Of a stretch of 64,000 nucleotides of DNA, positions 1 to 8,737 are shown piece by piece (within the stretch, counting starts at the first letter, position 1; every line of letters starts with the position of its first letter). The DNA comes from Pedococcus aerophilus (GTDB lineage Bacteria; Actinomycetota; Actinomycetes; Actinomycetales; Dermatophilaceae): contig NZ_BAAARN010000001.1 of the NCBI RefSeq assembly GCF_039532215.1, forward strand, positions 1,597,942 to 1,661,941. The letters run 5' to 3'. Made by a program: the position numbers and the translations under genes. Under the pieces are notes generated by a model. That model saw only the letters and a program-made list of their open reading frames with translations. It had not been told where the DNA came from and did no database searches.

Positions 1-242
1 CCGAGGCGTCGGGCGGCGACGGCGAGGTTCGCGATGCCGCCGGGGCACGACCCCATGCCGTCGGCCCACACCTCCTGGCCGTCCTCGGGGAGGGCGTCGA
101 GCCCGGTGAAGATGATGTCGAGGAAGACGGTCCCCCAGATGAGGACGTCGAGCTCTGGGGTGCCGGGGGTGCGCAGTGCCGCGAGCGGGTCGTAGACCTG
201 CTCCTCGGGGCTCCCTGCCGGGGTGGGCAGTGCGTCGGGCAC
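1..242 (-). CDS. PfkB-family carbohydrate kinase, N-terminal part (continues outside the window)
   Basis: The visible 80 residues are the beginning of a ribokinase/PfkB-type sugar kinase, which transfers phosphate from ATP to a sugar in the cytoplasm. After a 33-residue lead the chain shows the family's first strand (DVLIWGTVFLDIIFTGLDAL) and then the N-terminal signature around CPGGIANLAVAARRLG, where the Gly-Gly and Asn contact the sugar. The GTG start at 242 has AGGAG about 9 bases upstream. The gene diverges from a DeoR regulator and a GH4 phosphoglycosidase, so it probably belongs to the same sugar-use locus. The substrate cannot be told, and the ATP-binding C-terminus is off the edge. 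Confidence 0.85.
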   Translation of the reverse strand, partial: MPDALPTPAGSPEEQVYDPLAALRTPGTPELDVLIWGTVFLDIIFTGLDALPEDGQEVWADGMGSCPGGIANLAVAARRL

Positions 243-318
243 CTGCGGGCTCCTGTTCGTCGGTGGGCCTGCTGGCCAGAATGCCCTGTTGGTCCGGGCG
301 AGACAAGCAAGAACGATC

Positions 319-374
319 ACAATTCTTCAGCGTTGTGCATGTCGCTGCGCGGAAGTGATTGTTATGTTGCCTCC
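319..374 (+). promoter_or_regulatory. Divergent regulatory region: imperfect inverted repeat and leaderless-type -10 for the DeoR gene
   Basis: TATGTT at 363-368 lies 6 bases before the ATG at 375, with no Shine-Dalgarno sequence, which fits a leaderless transcript. Upstream, ACAATTCTTC (319-328) and GAAGTGATTGT (352-362) form an imperfect inverted repeat between the kinase and regulator genes. This is a plausible operator for the DeoR protein itself. It is an inference; no binding-site consensus is matched. Confidence 0.45.
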
Positions 375-1151
375 ATGCGGGTCACCCGGCAACGCTCGAT
401 CGTCGAGCGGCTGCACTCCCACGGCCTCGCCTCCACGGAGGAGCTGGCCGCACTCTGCGACGTCAGCCTGGCCACCGTCCGACGCGACCTCATCGAGCTC
501 GAGACCGCCGGAGCGCTGCGCCGCGTCCACGGCGGTGCGGTGCTCGACGGCACCGGCGACTCCCCCGAGACCGACGCCGACGCCGTGCGCGGGTTCGCCG
601 AGGTGGCCGCGAGCGACGCGGAGGACAAGCGGGCCGTCGCCGCCCGGGCCGCGACGATGGTGGCCGACGGCGACTGCGTCATCCTCGACATCGGCACGAC
701 GACCATGATGCTGGCCAAGGAGCTGCGCGGCCGACCGGTCACCGTCGTCACGGCGAGCCTGGCCGTCCTCGACGTGCTCCGCGACGACACCGCCGTCGAG
801 CTCGTCCTCCTCGGCGGCATCGTCCGGCGGACCTACCACTCGCTCGTCGGCGCCCTCACCGAGGACGCCCTGCGCCAGGTCCGCGCGAACTGCGCGTTCC
901 TCGGTGCCAGCGGCGTTGCCGCCGACGGCACGGTCCTGGACACCACCCTCGTCGAGGTGCCGGTCAAGCGTGCCCTGCTCGCCACCTCCCAGCGGTCGGT
1001 GCTGCTCGTCGACCGCCACAAGTTCCCCGGCACCGGCGCCCTGCGCGTCTGCGGACTCGACGAGTTCGACGCCGTCATCACCACCACCGGGGCCCACGGC
1101 CCCACCCTCGACGCCGCTCGCGCGGCAGGCACGGAGGTCCACGTCGTATGA
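375..1151 (+). CDS. DeoR/GlpR-family transcriptional regulator of sugar metabolism
   Basis: A 258-residue repressor-type protein. Residues 1-55 form the DeoR winged helix-turn-helix (RQRSIVERLHSHGLASTEEL, then SLATVRRDLIELETAGALRR and the VHGGAV turn). The rest is the sugar-phosphate-isomerase-like effector domain with the ILDIGTTT phosphate-binding loop and a second loop near FLGASGV. Such proteins normally repress neighbouring sugar genes until a phosphorylated sugar binds. An upstream in-frame start at 333 exists, but the -10 hexamer ending 6 bases before 375 and the homologous N-terminus favour 375. Its stop overlaps the next start (ATGA), so it is co-translated with the GH4 enzyme, the likely target pathway. 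Confidence 0.9.
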   Translation: MRVTRQRSIVERLHSHGLASTEELAALCDVSLATVRRDLIELETAGALRRVHGGAVLDGTGDSPETDADAVRGFAEVAASDAEDKRAVAARAATMVADGDCVILDIGTTTMMLAKELRGRPVTVVTASLAVLDVLRDDTAVELVLLGGIVRRTYHSLVGALTEDALRQVRANCAFLGASGVAADGTVLDTTLVEVPVKRALLATSQRSVLLVDRHKFPGTGALRVCGLDEFDAVITTTGAHGPTLDAARAAGTEVHVV

Positions 1152-2491
1152 GGCTCGCGATCCTGGGTGGCGGGGGGTTCCGGACGCCGTTGGTCTACGG
1201 GGCCCTGCTCACCGACCACCACGACCAGCGGGTCGACGAGGTCCGCCTGCACGACGTCGACGAGTCGCGGCTCGAGGCGATCGGCCGGGTCCTGACCCAG
1301 ATGGGCGCCGACCACGACGCCCCGCCGTCGGTGCTGACGACCACCGACCTCGACGAGGCGCTCGAGGGCGCCGACTTCGTCTTCTCGGCGATCCGCGTCG
1401 GTGGCCTCGAGGGGCGCACCGCCGACGAGCGCGTCGCCCTCGACCTCGGGCTGCTCGGCCAGGAGACGACCGGGCCCGGCGGTCTGTCGTTCGGCCTGCG
1501 GACCCTCCCTGTCGCCCGCCACGTCGCCGAGCGCGTGCGTGCGGTCGCGCCCGATGCCTGGGTCATCAACTTCACCAACCCCGCCGGCATGATCACCGAG
1601 GCCATGCAGCAGGTCCTCGGCGACCGGGTCGTCGGCATCTGCGACTCCCCCATCGGCCTGGGGCGACGCGCCGCGGCGACCCTTGGCCTGGACCCGCTGA
1701 CGACGACCGTCGACTACGTCGGCCTCAACCACCTCGGCTGGCTCCGGGGCGTGCACTCCGCCGGCGAGGACGTCCTGCCCCGCCTGCTCGCGGACGACGC
1801 GCTGCTCGGCTCCATGGAGGAGGGTCAGCTCTTCGGCCTCGACTGGATCCGGACGCTGGGAGCCATCCCCAACGAGTACCTCTACTACTACTACTTCACC
1901 CGTGACGCCGTGGCCTCGATCCGGGGCGCCGAGCAGACCCGCGGCGAGTACCTCCTGGACCAGCAGCGCAGCTTCTACGCCGCCATGGCCGCCTCACCCC
2001 CCGACGCACTCGGCGAGTGGGACCGCGTCCGCATGGAGCGCAACGCGACGTACATGAAGGAGGCGCGGGACGAGGGCGAGGAGCGCGACGAGCACGACGT
2101 CCAGGGCGGCGGCTACGAAGGCGTGGCCCTCGCGATCATGGCCGCCATCTCCCGCGGGGAGCCCGCGTCGCTGATCCTCAACGTCCGCAACCGTGGCGCG
2201 GTCCGCGGGGTTCCGGAGGACGCCGTCGTCGAGGTGCCGTGCACGGTCGACGCCGACGGCCCGAAGCCGTTGCCCGTCAGCGCCCTGACGCCGCACCAGC
2301 TCGGCCTCGTCCTCCAGGTCAAGGGCGTCGAGCGGCTCACCATCTCGGCGTCGGCGACCGGGGACGAGCGCGAGGCCGTCGAAGCGTTCGCCCTGCACCC
2401 GCTGGTCGACTCGGTGACGGTGGCGCGCGAGCTCGTGCGCGGCTACCGGGCGCGCATCCCGGCCGTCGACGCGGTCTTCACCCGCCCCTGA
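1148..2491 (+). CDS. Glycoside hydrolase family 4, 6-phospho-beta-glucosidase-like
   Basis: A 447-residue GH4 enzyme. The family hydrolyses phosphorylated glycosides by an NAD- and metal-dependent redox mechanism in the cytoplasm. Visible features are the N-terminal Rossmann loop (LGGGGFRTP), the GQETTGPGG substrate loop, the INFTNPAGMITEAM helix, the metal-binding Cys segment GICDSPIGL and the His segment GLNHLGWL. The C-D-S-P version, rather than C-N-x-P, is more like the 6-phospho-beta-glucosidase side than the alpha-galactosidase side, but this does not settle specificity. It overlaps the DeoR gene by 4 bases and diverges from a PfkB kinase, which fits import, hydrolysis and phosphorylation of a disaccharide. 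No transporter is in view. Confidence 0.88.
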   Translation: MRLAILGGGGFRTPLVYGALLTDHHDQRVDEVRLHDVDESRLEAIGRVLTQMGADHDAPPSVLTTTDLDEALEGADFVFSAIRVGGLEGRTADERVALDLGLLGQETTGPGGLSFGLRTLPVARHVAERVRAVAPDAWVINFTNPAGMITEAMQQVLGDRVVGICDSPIGLGRRAAATLGLDPLTTTVDYVGLNHLGWLRGVHSAGEDVLPRLLADDALLGSMEEGQLFGLDWIRTLGAIPNEYLYYYYFTRDAVASIRGAEQTRGEYLLDQQRSFYAAMAASPPDALGEWDRVRMERNATYMKEARDEGEERDEHDVQGGGYEGVALAIMAAISRGEPASLILNVRNRGAVRGVPEDAVVEVPCTVDADGPKPLPVSALTPHQLGLVLQVKGVERLTISASATGDEREAVEAFALHPLVDSVTVARELVRGYRARIPAVDAVFTRP

Positions 2492-2507
2492 GCCCGTGCC
2501 GCCGGGT

Positions 2508-2541
2508 CACCGGTCGACGTCCCCCCTGCCGTCGACCGGTG
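2508..2541. terminator. Bidirectional hairpin between GH4 gene and hemB
   Basis: A perfect 12-base inverted repeat, CACCGGTCGACG (2508-2519) and CGTCGACCGGTG (2530-2541), with a 10-base loop. It sits between two convergent genes. There is no clear U-tract, as is usual in very GC-rich genomes. Confidence 0.6.
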
Positions 2542-2555
2542 TCCCGGCTGCGTGG

Positions 2556-3554
2556 TCAGAGCAGGGCGGCCGCGTCGAACGCGAAGTAGGTCAGGATGAT
2601 CTGCGCGCCGGCGCGACGGATGCCGAGCAGCGACTCCATCATCACCCGCTCGCGGTCGATCCAGCCGTTCTGGGCAGCAGCGACGATCTGGCTGTACTCG
2701 CCCGAGATCTGGTACGCCGCAACAGGAACCGGCGACATGGCTGCAGCTGCGGCGACGATGTCGAGGTGCGGCCCGGCCGGCTTCACCATGACGATGTCGG
2801 CGCCCTCGGCGATGTCGAGCTCGAGCTCGCGCAGCGACTCCGTGGCGTTGGCCGGGTCCTGCTGGTAGGTCGCGCGGTCACCCTGGAGCGAGGACTGCAC
2901 TGCCTCGCGGAACGGCCCGTAGAGGCCGGAAGTGTACTTCGCCGAGTAGGCGAGGATGACCGTGTCGGTGAAGCCCTCCGCGTCGAGCGCGTCGCGGACG
3001 AACGCCACCTGGCCGTCCATCATCCCGGAGAGGCCGAGCACCTCGGCACCGGCGCGGGCCTGGGCGAGGCCCATCGCGGCATACCGCTCCAGGGTCGCGT
3101 CGTTGTCCACGCGACCGTCGTCGGTCAGGACGCCGCAGTGGCCGTGATCGGTGAACTCGTCGAGGCACAGGTCGGCCATGACGACGAGCCGGTCACCCAC
3201 TGCGTCGGCGACGGCGCGCAGCGCGACGTTGAGGATGCCCTCAGGGTCGTCGGCACCGGAGCCGACCGCGTCCTTGTGCTCGGGGACGCCGAACAGCATC
3301 AGCCCGCCCAGCCCCGCCTCGACGGCGCGGTGCGCCTCGGCGACGAGCGACTCGACGGTGTGCTGGACGACTCCGGGCATGGCCGAGATCTCGACCGGCT
3401 CGGTGATGCCCTCGCGGACGAACACGGGCAGGACCAGCTCGGCCGGGTGGAGGCGGGTCTCGGCGACCAGCCGGCGCACGGCCGGGGACTGCCGCAGCCG
3501 GCGGGGTCGGATCACCGGCCCCGCCGGGAAGCGTGCGTCAGCCACGCCGGTCAC
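2556..3554 (-). CDS. hemB: Delta-aminolevulinic acid dehydratase (porphobilinogen synthase)
   Basis: Condenses two 5-aminolevulinate molecules to porphobilinogen, the second committed step of tetrapyrrole synthesis. The 332-residue product has both Schiff-base lysines, K206 in [15 protein letters not shown] and K258 in [12 protein letters not shown]. The metal segment reads [15 protein letters not shown]130 and C140 are kept, but the middle cysteine of the three-Cys zinc site is Asp132, an intermediate between zinc-type and magnesium-type enzymes. The GTG start at 3554 overlaps the hemD stop by 4 bases. It is the last gene of the rex-hemA-hemC-hemD-hemB operon and is followed by a hairpin. 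Confidence 0.97.
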   Translation of the reverse strand: MTGVADARFPAGPVIRPRRLRQSPAVRRLVAETRLHPAELVLPVFVREGITEPVEISAMPGVVQHTVESLVAEAHRAVEAGLGGLMLFGVPEHKDAVGSGADDPEGILNVALRAVADAVGDRLVVMADLCLDEFTDHGHCGVLTDDGRVDNDATLERYAAMGLAQARAGAEVLGLSGMMDGQVAFVRDALDAEGFTDTVILAYSAKYTSGLYGPFREAVQSSLQGDRATYQQDPANATESLRELELDIAEGADIVMVKPAGPHLDIVAAAAAMSPVPVAAYQISGEYSQIVAAAQNGWIDRERVMMESLLGIRRAGAQIILTYFAFDAAALL

Positions 3555-5191
3555 TTGGCCCGACGGCGCGAGGCGGCCTTCTTGGCACTCGGTCGCACCA
3601 CGGCCTCGCCGGCCTCGGCAGCTGCCGCGGCCAGGCCCAGGCCGTAGTCGGCGAGGGCGTCGACCAGCGAGTCCGAGGACGCCTCCGGTGCGAGGACGTC
3701 GACCCGCAGGCCGTGCTCCTCGGCCGCCTTGGCGGTCGCCGGGCCGATGCAGGCGATGACCGTCGACGGGTGCGGCTTGCCGGCGATGCCGACGAGGTTG
3801 CGGACCGTCGAGGACGAGGTGAAGACCGCGGCGTCGAACTGCCCGCCCTTGATGGCCTCGCGGATCTCTGCAGCCGGAGGGGCTGCACGGACGGTGCGGT
3901 AGGCCGTCACGTCGTCGACCTCCCAGCCCATCTCGACCAGTCCGGCGACGAGGGTGTCGGTCGCGATGTCGGCGCGGGGCAGGAAGACCCGGTTGATCGG
4001 GTCGAGCACCTCGTCGAACGGCGGCCAGTCGGCGAGCAGGCCGTTGGCCGACTTCTCGCCGGACGGCACGAGGTCCGGGACGATGCCCCACTCGCGCAGC
4101 GCGTCGGCCGTGACGCCACCCACGGCGGCGACCTTGAGCCCGGCGAACGCGCGGGCGTCGAGCCCGAACTCCTCGAACTTCTCGCGCACCGCCTTGACGG
4201 CGTTGACCGAGGTGAAGCCGATCCACTCGTAGCGGCCGGTGACCAGGCCCTTGACCGCGCGCTCCATCTGCTGGGGCGTGCGCGGCGGCTCGACGCTGAT
4301 CGTCGGGACGACCTCGGCGGTGGCGCCGTAGGACTCCAGGCGCGAGATCGTCGAGCCCGACTGCTCCTTGGTGCGCGGGACGAGGACGTTCCAGCCGAAC
4401 AGCGGCTTGGTCTCGAACCACGACAGCTGCTCGCGCAGCGCCACCGTGGAGCCGACGACCGCGAGGGCCGGGAACTCGACCGTCTTCATGACCTTGGCGA
4501 CCTCGCCCAGGGTCGTGACGCGCGTCGACTGGCGGATCGTCGTGCCGCGCTCGGTCAGGGCGACCGGGCTGGACTCCGACCGACCGGCGGCGAGCAGCTT
4601 GCCGAGTGCCGTCGTGAGGTCGTCCGGCGCACCGAGGAGCACCACGGTGACCGACTCCGTCGCAGAGGCGGACCAGTCGACCGAGCGGTCGTTCGCGGCG
4701 ATGACGTGCACGGCCGGGGAGCTGCTCGAGGTGAGCGGGATGCCGGCATAGGCCGGGACGGCCGAGACGGCGCTGACGCCGGGGACGATGTCGAACCCGA
4801 TGCCGGCCTTCTGGCAGGCCAGGGCCTCCTCGGCCAGGCCGTTGAAGGTGCCCGGGTCGCCGTCCATGAGGCGGACGACCAGTCCACCGTTGGCGGCCTT
4901 GGCCGCCTTGACGACGAGCTTGGCGCGCATGGCGTGGGTCAGCGGCTGGCCGTGGTCGCCGTGTCCGGCGTCGACGACCTCGACACCCTCGGGGCAGTAA
5001 CGGGCGACGACCTCCTCGCGGGCGACCTGGTCGATGACGACGACGTCGGCCTTGGCGAGGAACTCCACCGAACGCACGGTCATGAGGCCGGCGTCGCCGG
5101 GACCGGCGCCGACGAAGGCGACGCGACCTGCCGGGCGGGAGTTCTGGCGGGGGGTCTTGGTGGTGGGCTCTGTCGAGCGCGTGGGGCTCAC
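3551..5191 (-). CDS. hemD: Bifunctional uroporphyrinogen-III C-methyltransferase / uroporphyrinogen-III synthase
   Basis: A 546-residue fusion. Residues ~20-260 form a SUMT/CobA-like methyltransferase domain ([15 protein letters not shown], then [16 protein letters not shown] and [19 protein letters not shown]). Residues ~265-525 form the HemD domain that closes and inverts ring D ([42 protein letters not shown]). The gene would make uroporphyrinogen III for heme and precorrin-2 for siroheme or cobalamin. The methyltransferase loop DGDPGTF differs slightly from the usual GGDPFVF, so how active that half is remains open. The tail is basic ([11 protein letters not shown]). The GTG start overlaps the hemC stop by 4 bases. 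The open frame continues upstream to 5662, but that part is antisense to nothing and lies inside hemC in another frame. Confidence 0.93.
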   Translation of the reverse strand: MSPTRSTEPTTKTPRQNSRPAGRVAFVGAGPGDAGLMTVRSVEFLAKADVVVIDQVAREEVVARYCPEGVEVVDAGHGDHGQPLTHAMRAKLVVKAAKAANGGLVVRLMDGDPGTFNGLAEEALACQKAGIGFDIVPGVSAVSAVPAYAGIPLTSSSSPAVHVIAANDRSVDWSASATESVTVVLLGAPDDLTTALGKLLAAGRSESSPVALTERGTTIRQSTRVTTLGEVAKVMKTVEFPALAVVGSTVALREQLSWFETKPLFGWNVLVPRTKEQSGSTISRLESYGATAEVVPTISVEPPRTPQQMERAVKGLVTGRYEWIGFTSVNAVKAVREKFEEFGLDARAFAGLKVAAVGGVTADALREWGIVPDLVPSGEKSANGLLADWPPFDEVLDPINRVFLPRADIATDTLVAGLVEMGWEVDDVTAYRTVRAAPPAAEIREAIKGGQFDAAVFTSSSTVRNLVGIAGKPHPSTVIACIGPATAKAAEEHGLRVDVLAPEASSDSLVDALADYGLGLAAAAAEAGEAVVRPSAKKAASRRRAK

Positions 5192-6303
5192 GTGGCACGC
5201 TCCGTGCTGTCGTTTTCTGGGCGGCGGTCGGGGGCGGCGAGCGGAGGTGCTCCGTTCGCCCCGGGTGGGTCGGGGGGCCAGCTGTGGCCGGACGCGCGGG
5301 GGCGCGTGGCCGACTGGTCCCCGGCGGGAGCCGGTGGTCGTTCCTCGGGCTCGCCGAGCACGTCGGCACCGTCCTTGAGCAGGACGGCAGCCAGGCGGTG
5401 GCCGAGGGAGGGGGCGTCGGTGACGGGTCCGACGAGCGAGCGGCGCAGGTCCACGGAGCCGTCGACCGACCCGACGAAGGCACGCAGCGACAGCTCGAGG
5501 CCGTCCTCGCCCTCCACCACCTCGGCGAGGGCGCCGACGGGCGCGGAGCAGCCGGCCTCCAGCGCGGCGAGGACGGCGCGCTCGGCGGTCACGCAGGCAC
5601 GGGTGTCGGCGTCGTCGAGGACGGCGAGCGCGGCTCGCGTGGTCTCGTCGTCCGCGCGGCACTCGACGGCCAGGGCGCCCTGCCCGGGGGCGGGCAGCAT
5701 CTGGAGGGGGTCGATGGACTCGGTGGCGTCGTCGAGCCGGCCGAGCCGCGCCAGGCCGGCGCGGGCCAGGACCACGGCGTCGAGGGAGCCGTCGTGGACC
5801 ATGGCGATGCGGGTGTCGACGTTGCCGCGGATGTCCTTGAAGGACAAGCCCATCCCGAGCGCGGCCAGCTGGGCGACGCGACGCGGGGACCCGGTGCCGA
5901 CGACGGCGCCCTCCCCCAGCTCGCCGAGCGTGCGCCCGTCGGTGGCGACGAGCACGTCGCGCGGGTCCTCGCGGACGGGCACGGCGGCGATGGTCAGCCC
6001 CGGCTCGGGCGCGGTGGGCAGGTCCTTGAGCGAGTGGACGGCGAAGTCCACCTCGCCGGCGAGCAGGGCGCGGCGCAGGGCAGCCGCGAAGACGCCCGTC
6101 CCGCCGAGGCTAGACAACGACGCGGTCGAGGTGTCGCCCTCGGTGACGATGGTGACCAGGTCGACGGTGTGGCCCTGGGCGCGCAGCTGGTCGGCCACCC
6201 AGGAGGACTGGGTCGTGGCGAGGGCGCTGCGGCGGGTGCCCAGGCGCAGGGTCAGCGGCTGTGCCGCCTTGCGGACGGTGGAGTATGCGGTCGCGGCGCT
6301 CAC
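5188..6303 (-). CDS. hemC: Hydroxymethylbilane synthase (porphobilinogen deaminase)
   Basis: Polymerises four porphobilinogens into hydroxymethylbilane, which the downstream HemD uses. Recognisable parts are [20 protein letters not shown], the catalytic [13 protein letters not shown], the cofactor-contacting GTGSPRR and GNVDTR loops, and C252 in [12 protein letters not shown], which carries the dipyrromethane cofactor. At 371 residues it is about 55-60 residues longer than usual. The excess is a Pro/Ala-rich, probably disordered C-terminal tail from about residue 315. The GTG start at 6303 overlaps the hemA stop by 4 bases, and its own stop overlaps hemD by 4, so the block is translationally coupled. 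Confidence 0.96.
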   Translation of the reverse strand: MSAATAYSTVRKAAQPLTLRLGTRRSALATTQSSWVADQLRAQGHTVDLVTIVTEGDTSTASLSSLGGTGVFAAALRRALLAGEVDFAVHSLKDLPTAPEPGLTIAAVPVREDPRDVLVATDGRTLGELGEGAVVGTGSPRRVAQLAALGMGLSFKDIRGNVDTRIAMVHDGSLDAVVLARAGLARLGRLDDATESIDPLQMLPAPGQGALAVECRADDETTRAALAVLDDADTRACVTAERAVLAALEAGCSAPVGALAEVVEGEDGLELSLRAFVGSVDGSVDLRRSLVGPVTDAPSLGHRLAAVLLKDGADVLGEPEERPPAPAGDQSATRPRASGHSWPPDPPGANGAPPLAAPDRRPENDSTERAT

Positions 6304-7607
6304 GGCATACCTCCCCGCTCCGGGGGCACGGACGCGGTGGCGGCCTCGCCGGGACGCAGGTCGAACAGCTCGCGCAGGGCCTGGGCGTACCCGTCGCCGT
6401 GGCCACCCACGGCGAGCTCCTTCACGCGGACCGTCGGGGTGTGCAGCAGCTTCTCGACGATGCGGTGCACGGCGAGCTGGACCTCGGCCCGCTCGGTGTC
6501 GTCGAGGTCGGGCAGCCGCTGCTCGAGGCGGGAGAGCTCGCCGGCGACGACGTCGGCGGCGTGCGAGCGCAGCGCGGCGACGGTGGGGGCGACGGTCTCG
6601 GCGGCGCGCGACGTGAGGTAGGACGCGACCTCGCCGATGACGAGGTCGGCGACCTGCTGCACCTCGCTGGAGGTCGCACCACCGGACAGGTCTGCGCCCA
6701 GGGAGGCGAGGCCGGCGAGGCTGACGCCGTTGAGGGAGTCCACCTCGGGGGCCACGTCGTGCGGCAGGGCGAGGTCGACGTAGGCCTGCGGGCGGCCGGC
6801 GCGCAGCACCTGGGCGTCGGCGGCGCCGGCGAGGTCCACGACCACCCCGGTCGACCCGGTGCAGGAGATGACGACGTCGGCGCCGGCCAGCGCGCGGTGG
6901 AGCTCGTCGAGCGGGCGGGCCCGGCCGCCGGTGCGCTCGGCGAGGCGGACCGCCTTGGAGAGGGTGCGGTTGACGATCGTCAGCGACCGGGCGCCGCGAC
7001 GCGCCACGGTCGTCGCGGCGAGCGAGCTCATGCCCCCGGCGCCGACGACCAGGACGTCAAGGCCGGACAGCGAGCCGAGGTCGCGCTCGGCGCGGGCCAG
7101 CCCCGCCTCGACGAGCGAGACGCTGACGGCGTCGATGCCGGTCTCGGTGTGGGCACGCTTGCCGACGCGCAGCGCCTGCTGGAAGAGGGTGTTGAGGGAG
7201 GGTCCGGCGTGGCCTGCCCGCTGCGCCTCGCGAAGGGAGGTCCGCATCTGCCCGAGGATCTGGGCCTCGCCGACCGCCATCGAGTCGAGCCCGCAGGCGA
7301 CGGTGAAGGCGTGCGCGATGGCGCGGTCCTCGTAGTGGACGTAGAGGTGCTCGCGCAGCTCGTCGCGGGGCACCCCGGTGACCTCGGTGAGGGCATCGGT
7401 GATGTCGGTGACCGCGCCGTGGAAGGTGAGCGACTCGGCATACACCTCGGTGCGGTTGCACGTGGACACCACGGTGACCTCGGAGAGGTTGTCGCGGCCG
7501 AACAGGCTCGCGGCCAGCTCGGAACGGCCCGAGGCGTCGAGGGACATCGACTCGAGCAGCGGCAAAGGCGCGGTGTGGTGGGACAGTCCGAGGACTACCA
7601 GGCTCAT
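6300..7607 (-). CDS. hemA: Glutamyl-tRNA reductase
   Basis: Reduces glutamyl-tRNA(Glu) with NADPH to glutamate-1-semialdehyde, the entry and usual control point of C5-pathway heme synthesis. The 435-residue protein has LGLSHHTAPL at the N-terminus, the catalytic C50 in STCNRTEVYA, GEAQILGQ, a NADP-binding VVGAGGMSSLAA and a C-terminal dimerisation helix region. The ATG at 7607 overlaps the rex stop in ATGA. Its place directly behind rex means the first committed heme step is co-transcribed with the redox sensor. Confidence 0.97.
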   Translation of the reverse strand: MSLVVLGLSHHTAPLPLLESMSLDASGRSELAASLFGRDNLSEVTVVSTCNRTEVYAESLTFHGAVTDITDALTEVTGVPRDELREHLYVHYEDRAIAHAFTVACGLDSMAVGEAQILGQMRTSLREAQRAGHAGPSLNTLFQQALRVGKRAHTETGIDAVSVSLVEAGLARAERDLGSLSGLDVLVVGAGGMSSLAATTVARRGARSLTIVNRTLSKAVRLAERTGGRARPLDELHRALAGADVVISCTGSTGVVVDLAGAADAQVLRAGRPQAYVDLALPHDVAPEVDSLNGVSLAGLASLGADLSGGATSSEVQQVADLVIGEVASYLTSRAAETVAPTVAALRSHAADVVAGELSRLEQRLPDLDDTERAEVQLAVHRIVEKLLHTPTVRVKELAVGGHGDGYAQALRELFDLRPGEAATASVPPERGGMP

Positions 7608-8296
7608 CGGGACACCGCCTTGGCGACGGTGTCGAGCGCACCCTGAGCGGCGAGCGACTTGCGCTGCTCGTGGAAGGCGAGGATCTGCAGCTCGGTGGAG
7701 AGGTCGACCTTGCGGACGTCGACGCCCTCGGGGACGACGAGGACGCACGGAGCGAAGTTGAGGATGGAGCGCACCCCGGCGCCGACGAGCTGGTCGCAGA
7801 CCGACTGGGCCGACGCCGCGGGCGTCGCGATGACGCCGATGGCCAGGCCCTGGTCGGTGACGAGGGAGGGCAGCGCGTCCATGGGCTGCACCGGCAGGCC
7901 CGCGATCTCCTGCTCGTGCAGGGCGGTGTCCTGGTCCAGCAGGGCGACGACGCGGAAGCCGCGCGTCGCGAACCCGCTGTAGGCGGCGAGCGCGTGCCCG
8001 AGGTTGCCCATGCCGACGATGGCCACGGGCCAGTCCTGGGTGAGGCCGAGCTCGCGGGAGATCTGGTAGGCGAGGTGGTCGACCTCGTAGCCGACACCGC
8101 GGACGCCGTAGGAACCGAGGTGCGACAGGTCCTTGCGCAGCTTGGCGCTACGGACTCCCGCGGCAGCCGCCAGCTCCTCGGAGGAGACCGAGGTGATCCC
8201 TCGCTCGGCGAAGCCCGTCAGGGCGCGCAGGTACTCCGGCAACCGTGCCACCGTGGCGTCGGGGATGCCCCGACGAGCGCTCGGGTCGGCAGACAA
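7604..8296 (-). CDS. rex: Redox-sensing transcriptional repressor Rex
   Basis: A 230-residue repressor that senses the NADH/NAD+ ratio. The N-terminal winged helix reads RGIPDATVARLPEYLRAL and AGVRSAKLRKDLSHLGSYG, followed by GVRGVGYEV and a Rossmann domain with VAIVGMGNLGHAL. Near the end LSTELQILAFHEQRKS is typical of actinobacterial Rex. I chose the TTG at 8296: GGAG sits 6 bases upstream, the protein then begins just before RRGIP as in Streptomyces Rex, and longer starts would run through the promoter and operator. It heads the hem operon, so it probably controls itself and heme synthesis. Confidence 0.95.
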   Translation of the reverse strand: MSADPSARRGIPDATVARLPEYLRALTGFAERGITSVSSEELAAAAGVRSAKLRKDLSHLGSYGVRGVGYEVDHLAYQISRELGLTQDWPVAIVGMGNLGHALAAYSGFATRGFRVVALLDQDTALHEQEIAGLPVQPMDALPSLVTDQGLAIGVIATPAASAQSVCDQLVGAGVRSILNFAPCVLVVPEGVDVRKVDLSTELQILAFHEQRKSLAAQGALDTVAKAVSR

Positions 8297-8360
8297 CGTC
8301 TTCTCCGGCTCCTTCGTGTTGCAGGGTCCGCACCTGGCTGACGCGGGCTGCCTGCATGGC

Positions 8361-8390
8361 AGATTACGCCTTTGTGAACTGATGCACAAA
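8361..8390 (-). promoter_or_regulatory. Promoter of rex-hemACDB overlapped by a Rex operator
   Basis: The dyad TTTGTG-N8-CACAAA (8371-8390) matches the known Rex consensus TTGTG-N8-CACAA in both arms. Read on the minus strand, TTGTGC (8384-8389) is a -35 box followed after 17 bases by TAATCT (8361-8366) as -10. The operator therefore covers the -35, and bound Rex would block polymerase. A further TTGTGAC half-site sits just upstream (8391-8397). Confidence 0.88.
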
Positions 8391-8455
8391 GTCACAAGCA
8401 GCCGTCTCACGGGCGGCGTGAGCCAGGTCACCAGGCCCGCCACGAGCCCGTGACG

Positions 8456-8725
8456 TCAACCGCGCAGCGCCGCCCGGAGCCGCGCCTCGTCGACCCGCCA
8501 GTAGTCGTGCTGGCGCCCGTCCACGAAGGTCACGGGGATCTGCTCGCCGTACTCCGCCATCAGGGCGGGGTCGTCGAGCACCGACTCCTCCCACCACCCG
8601 ACGCCGAGGTCTGCTGCCACACGGGCGATCACGGCACGCGCGTCGTCGCACAGGTGGCAGCCGGGCTTCCCGAGGAGCCGCACACGAGGCGGCCTGCCGG
8701 TCTCGGTCGGGTCGTGGTCGGGCAC
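8456..8725 (-). CDS. Glutaredoxin-like thioredoxin-fold protein (DUF836 type)
   Basis: A small 89-residue protein with a redox CxxC in LLGKPGCHLCDDARAVIARV, followed by IPVTFVDGRQHDYWRVDEARL, the cis-Pro region of the glutaredoxin fold. It probably reduces disulfides or is a thiol carrier; the partner is unknown. The GTG at 8725 is set by a TACGCT -10 element 6 bases upstream. Longer frames would add low-complexity sequence. It runs toward rex but lies upstream of the rex promoter. I recall a glutaredoxin-like gene at the same place beside hemA in mycobacteria (Rv0508). Confidence 0.82.
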   Translation of the reverse strand: MPDHDPTETGRPPRVRLLGKPGCHLCDDARAVIARVAADLGVGWWEESVLDDPALMAEYGEQIPVTFVDGRQHDYWRVDEARLRAALRG

Positions 8726-8737
8726 CGGACCAGCGTA
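8726..8737 (-). promoter_or_regulatory. Leaderless-type -10 element of the glutaredoxin-like gene
   Basis: TACGCT (8732-8737, minus strand) ends 6 bases before the GTG at 8725. No Shine-Dalgarno sequence is present. Confidence 0.5.

Noticed and set aside
2556-5483. A 975-codon minus-strand frame joining hemB to sequence inside hemD.
   Set aside because: Only the last 332 residues are HemB; the part before is an Arg/Pro-rich reading of hemD in the wrong frame. A hemD-hemB fusion is excluded by the GTGA overlap.
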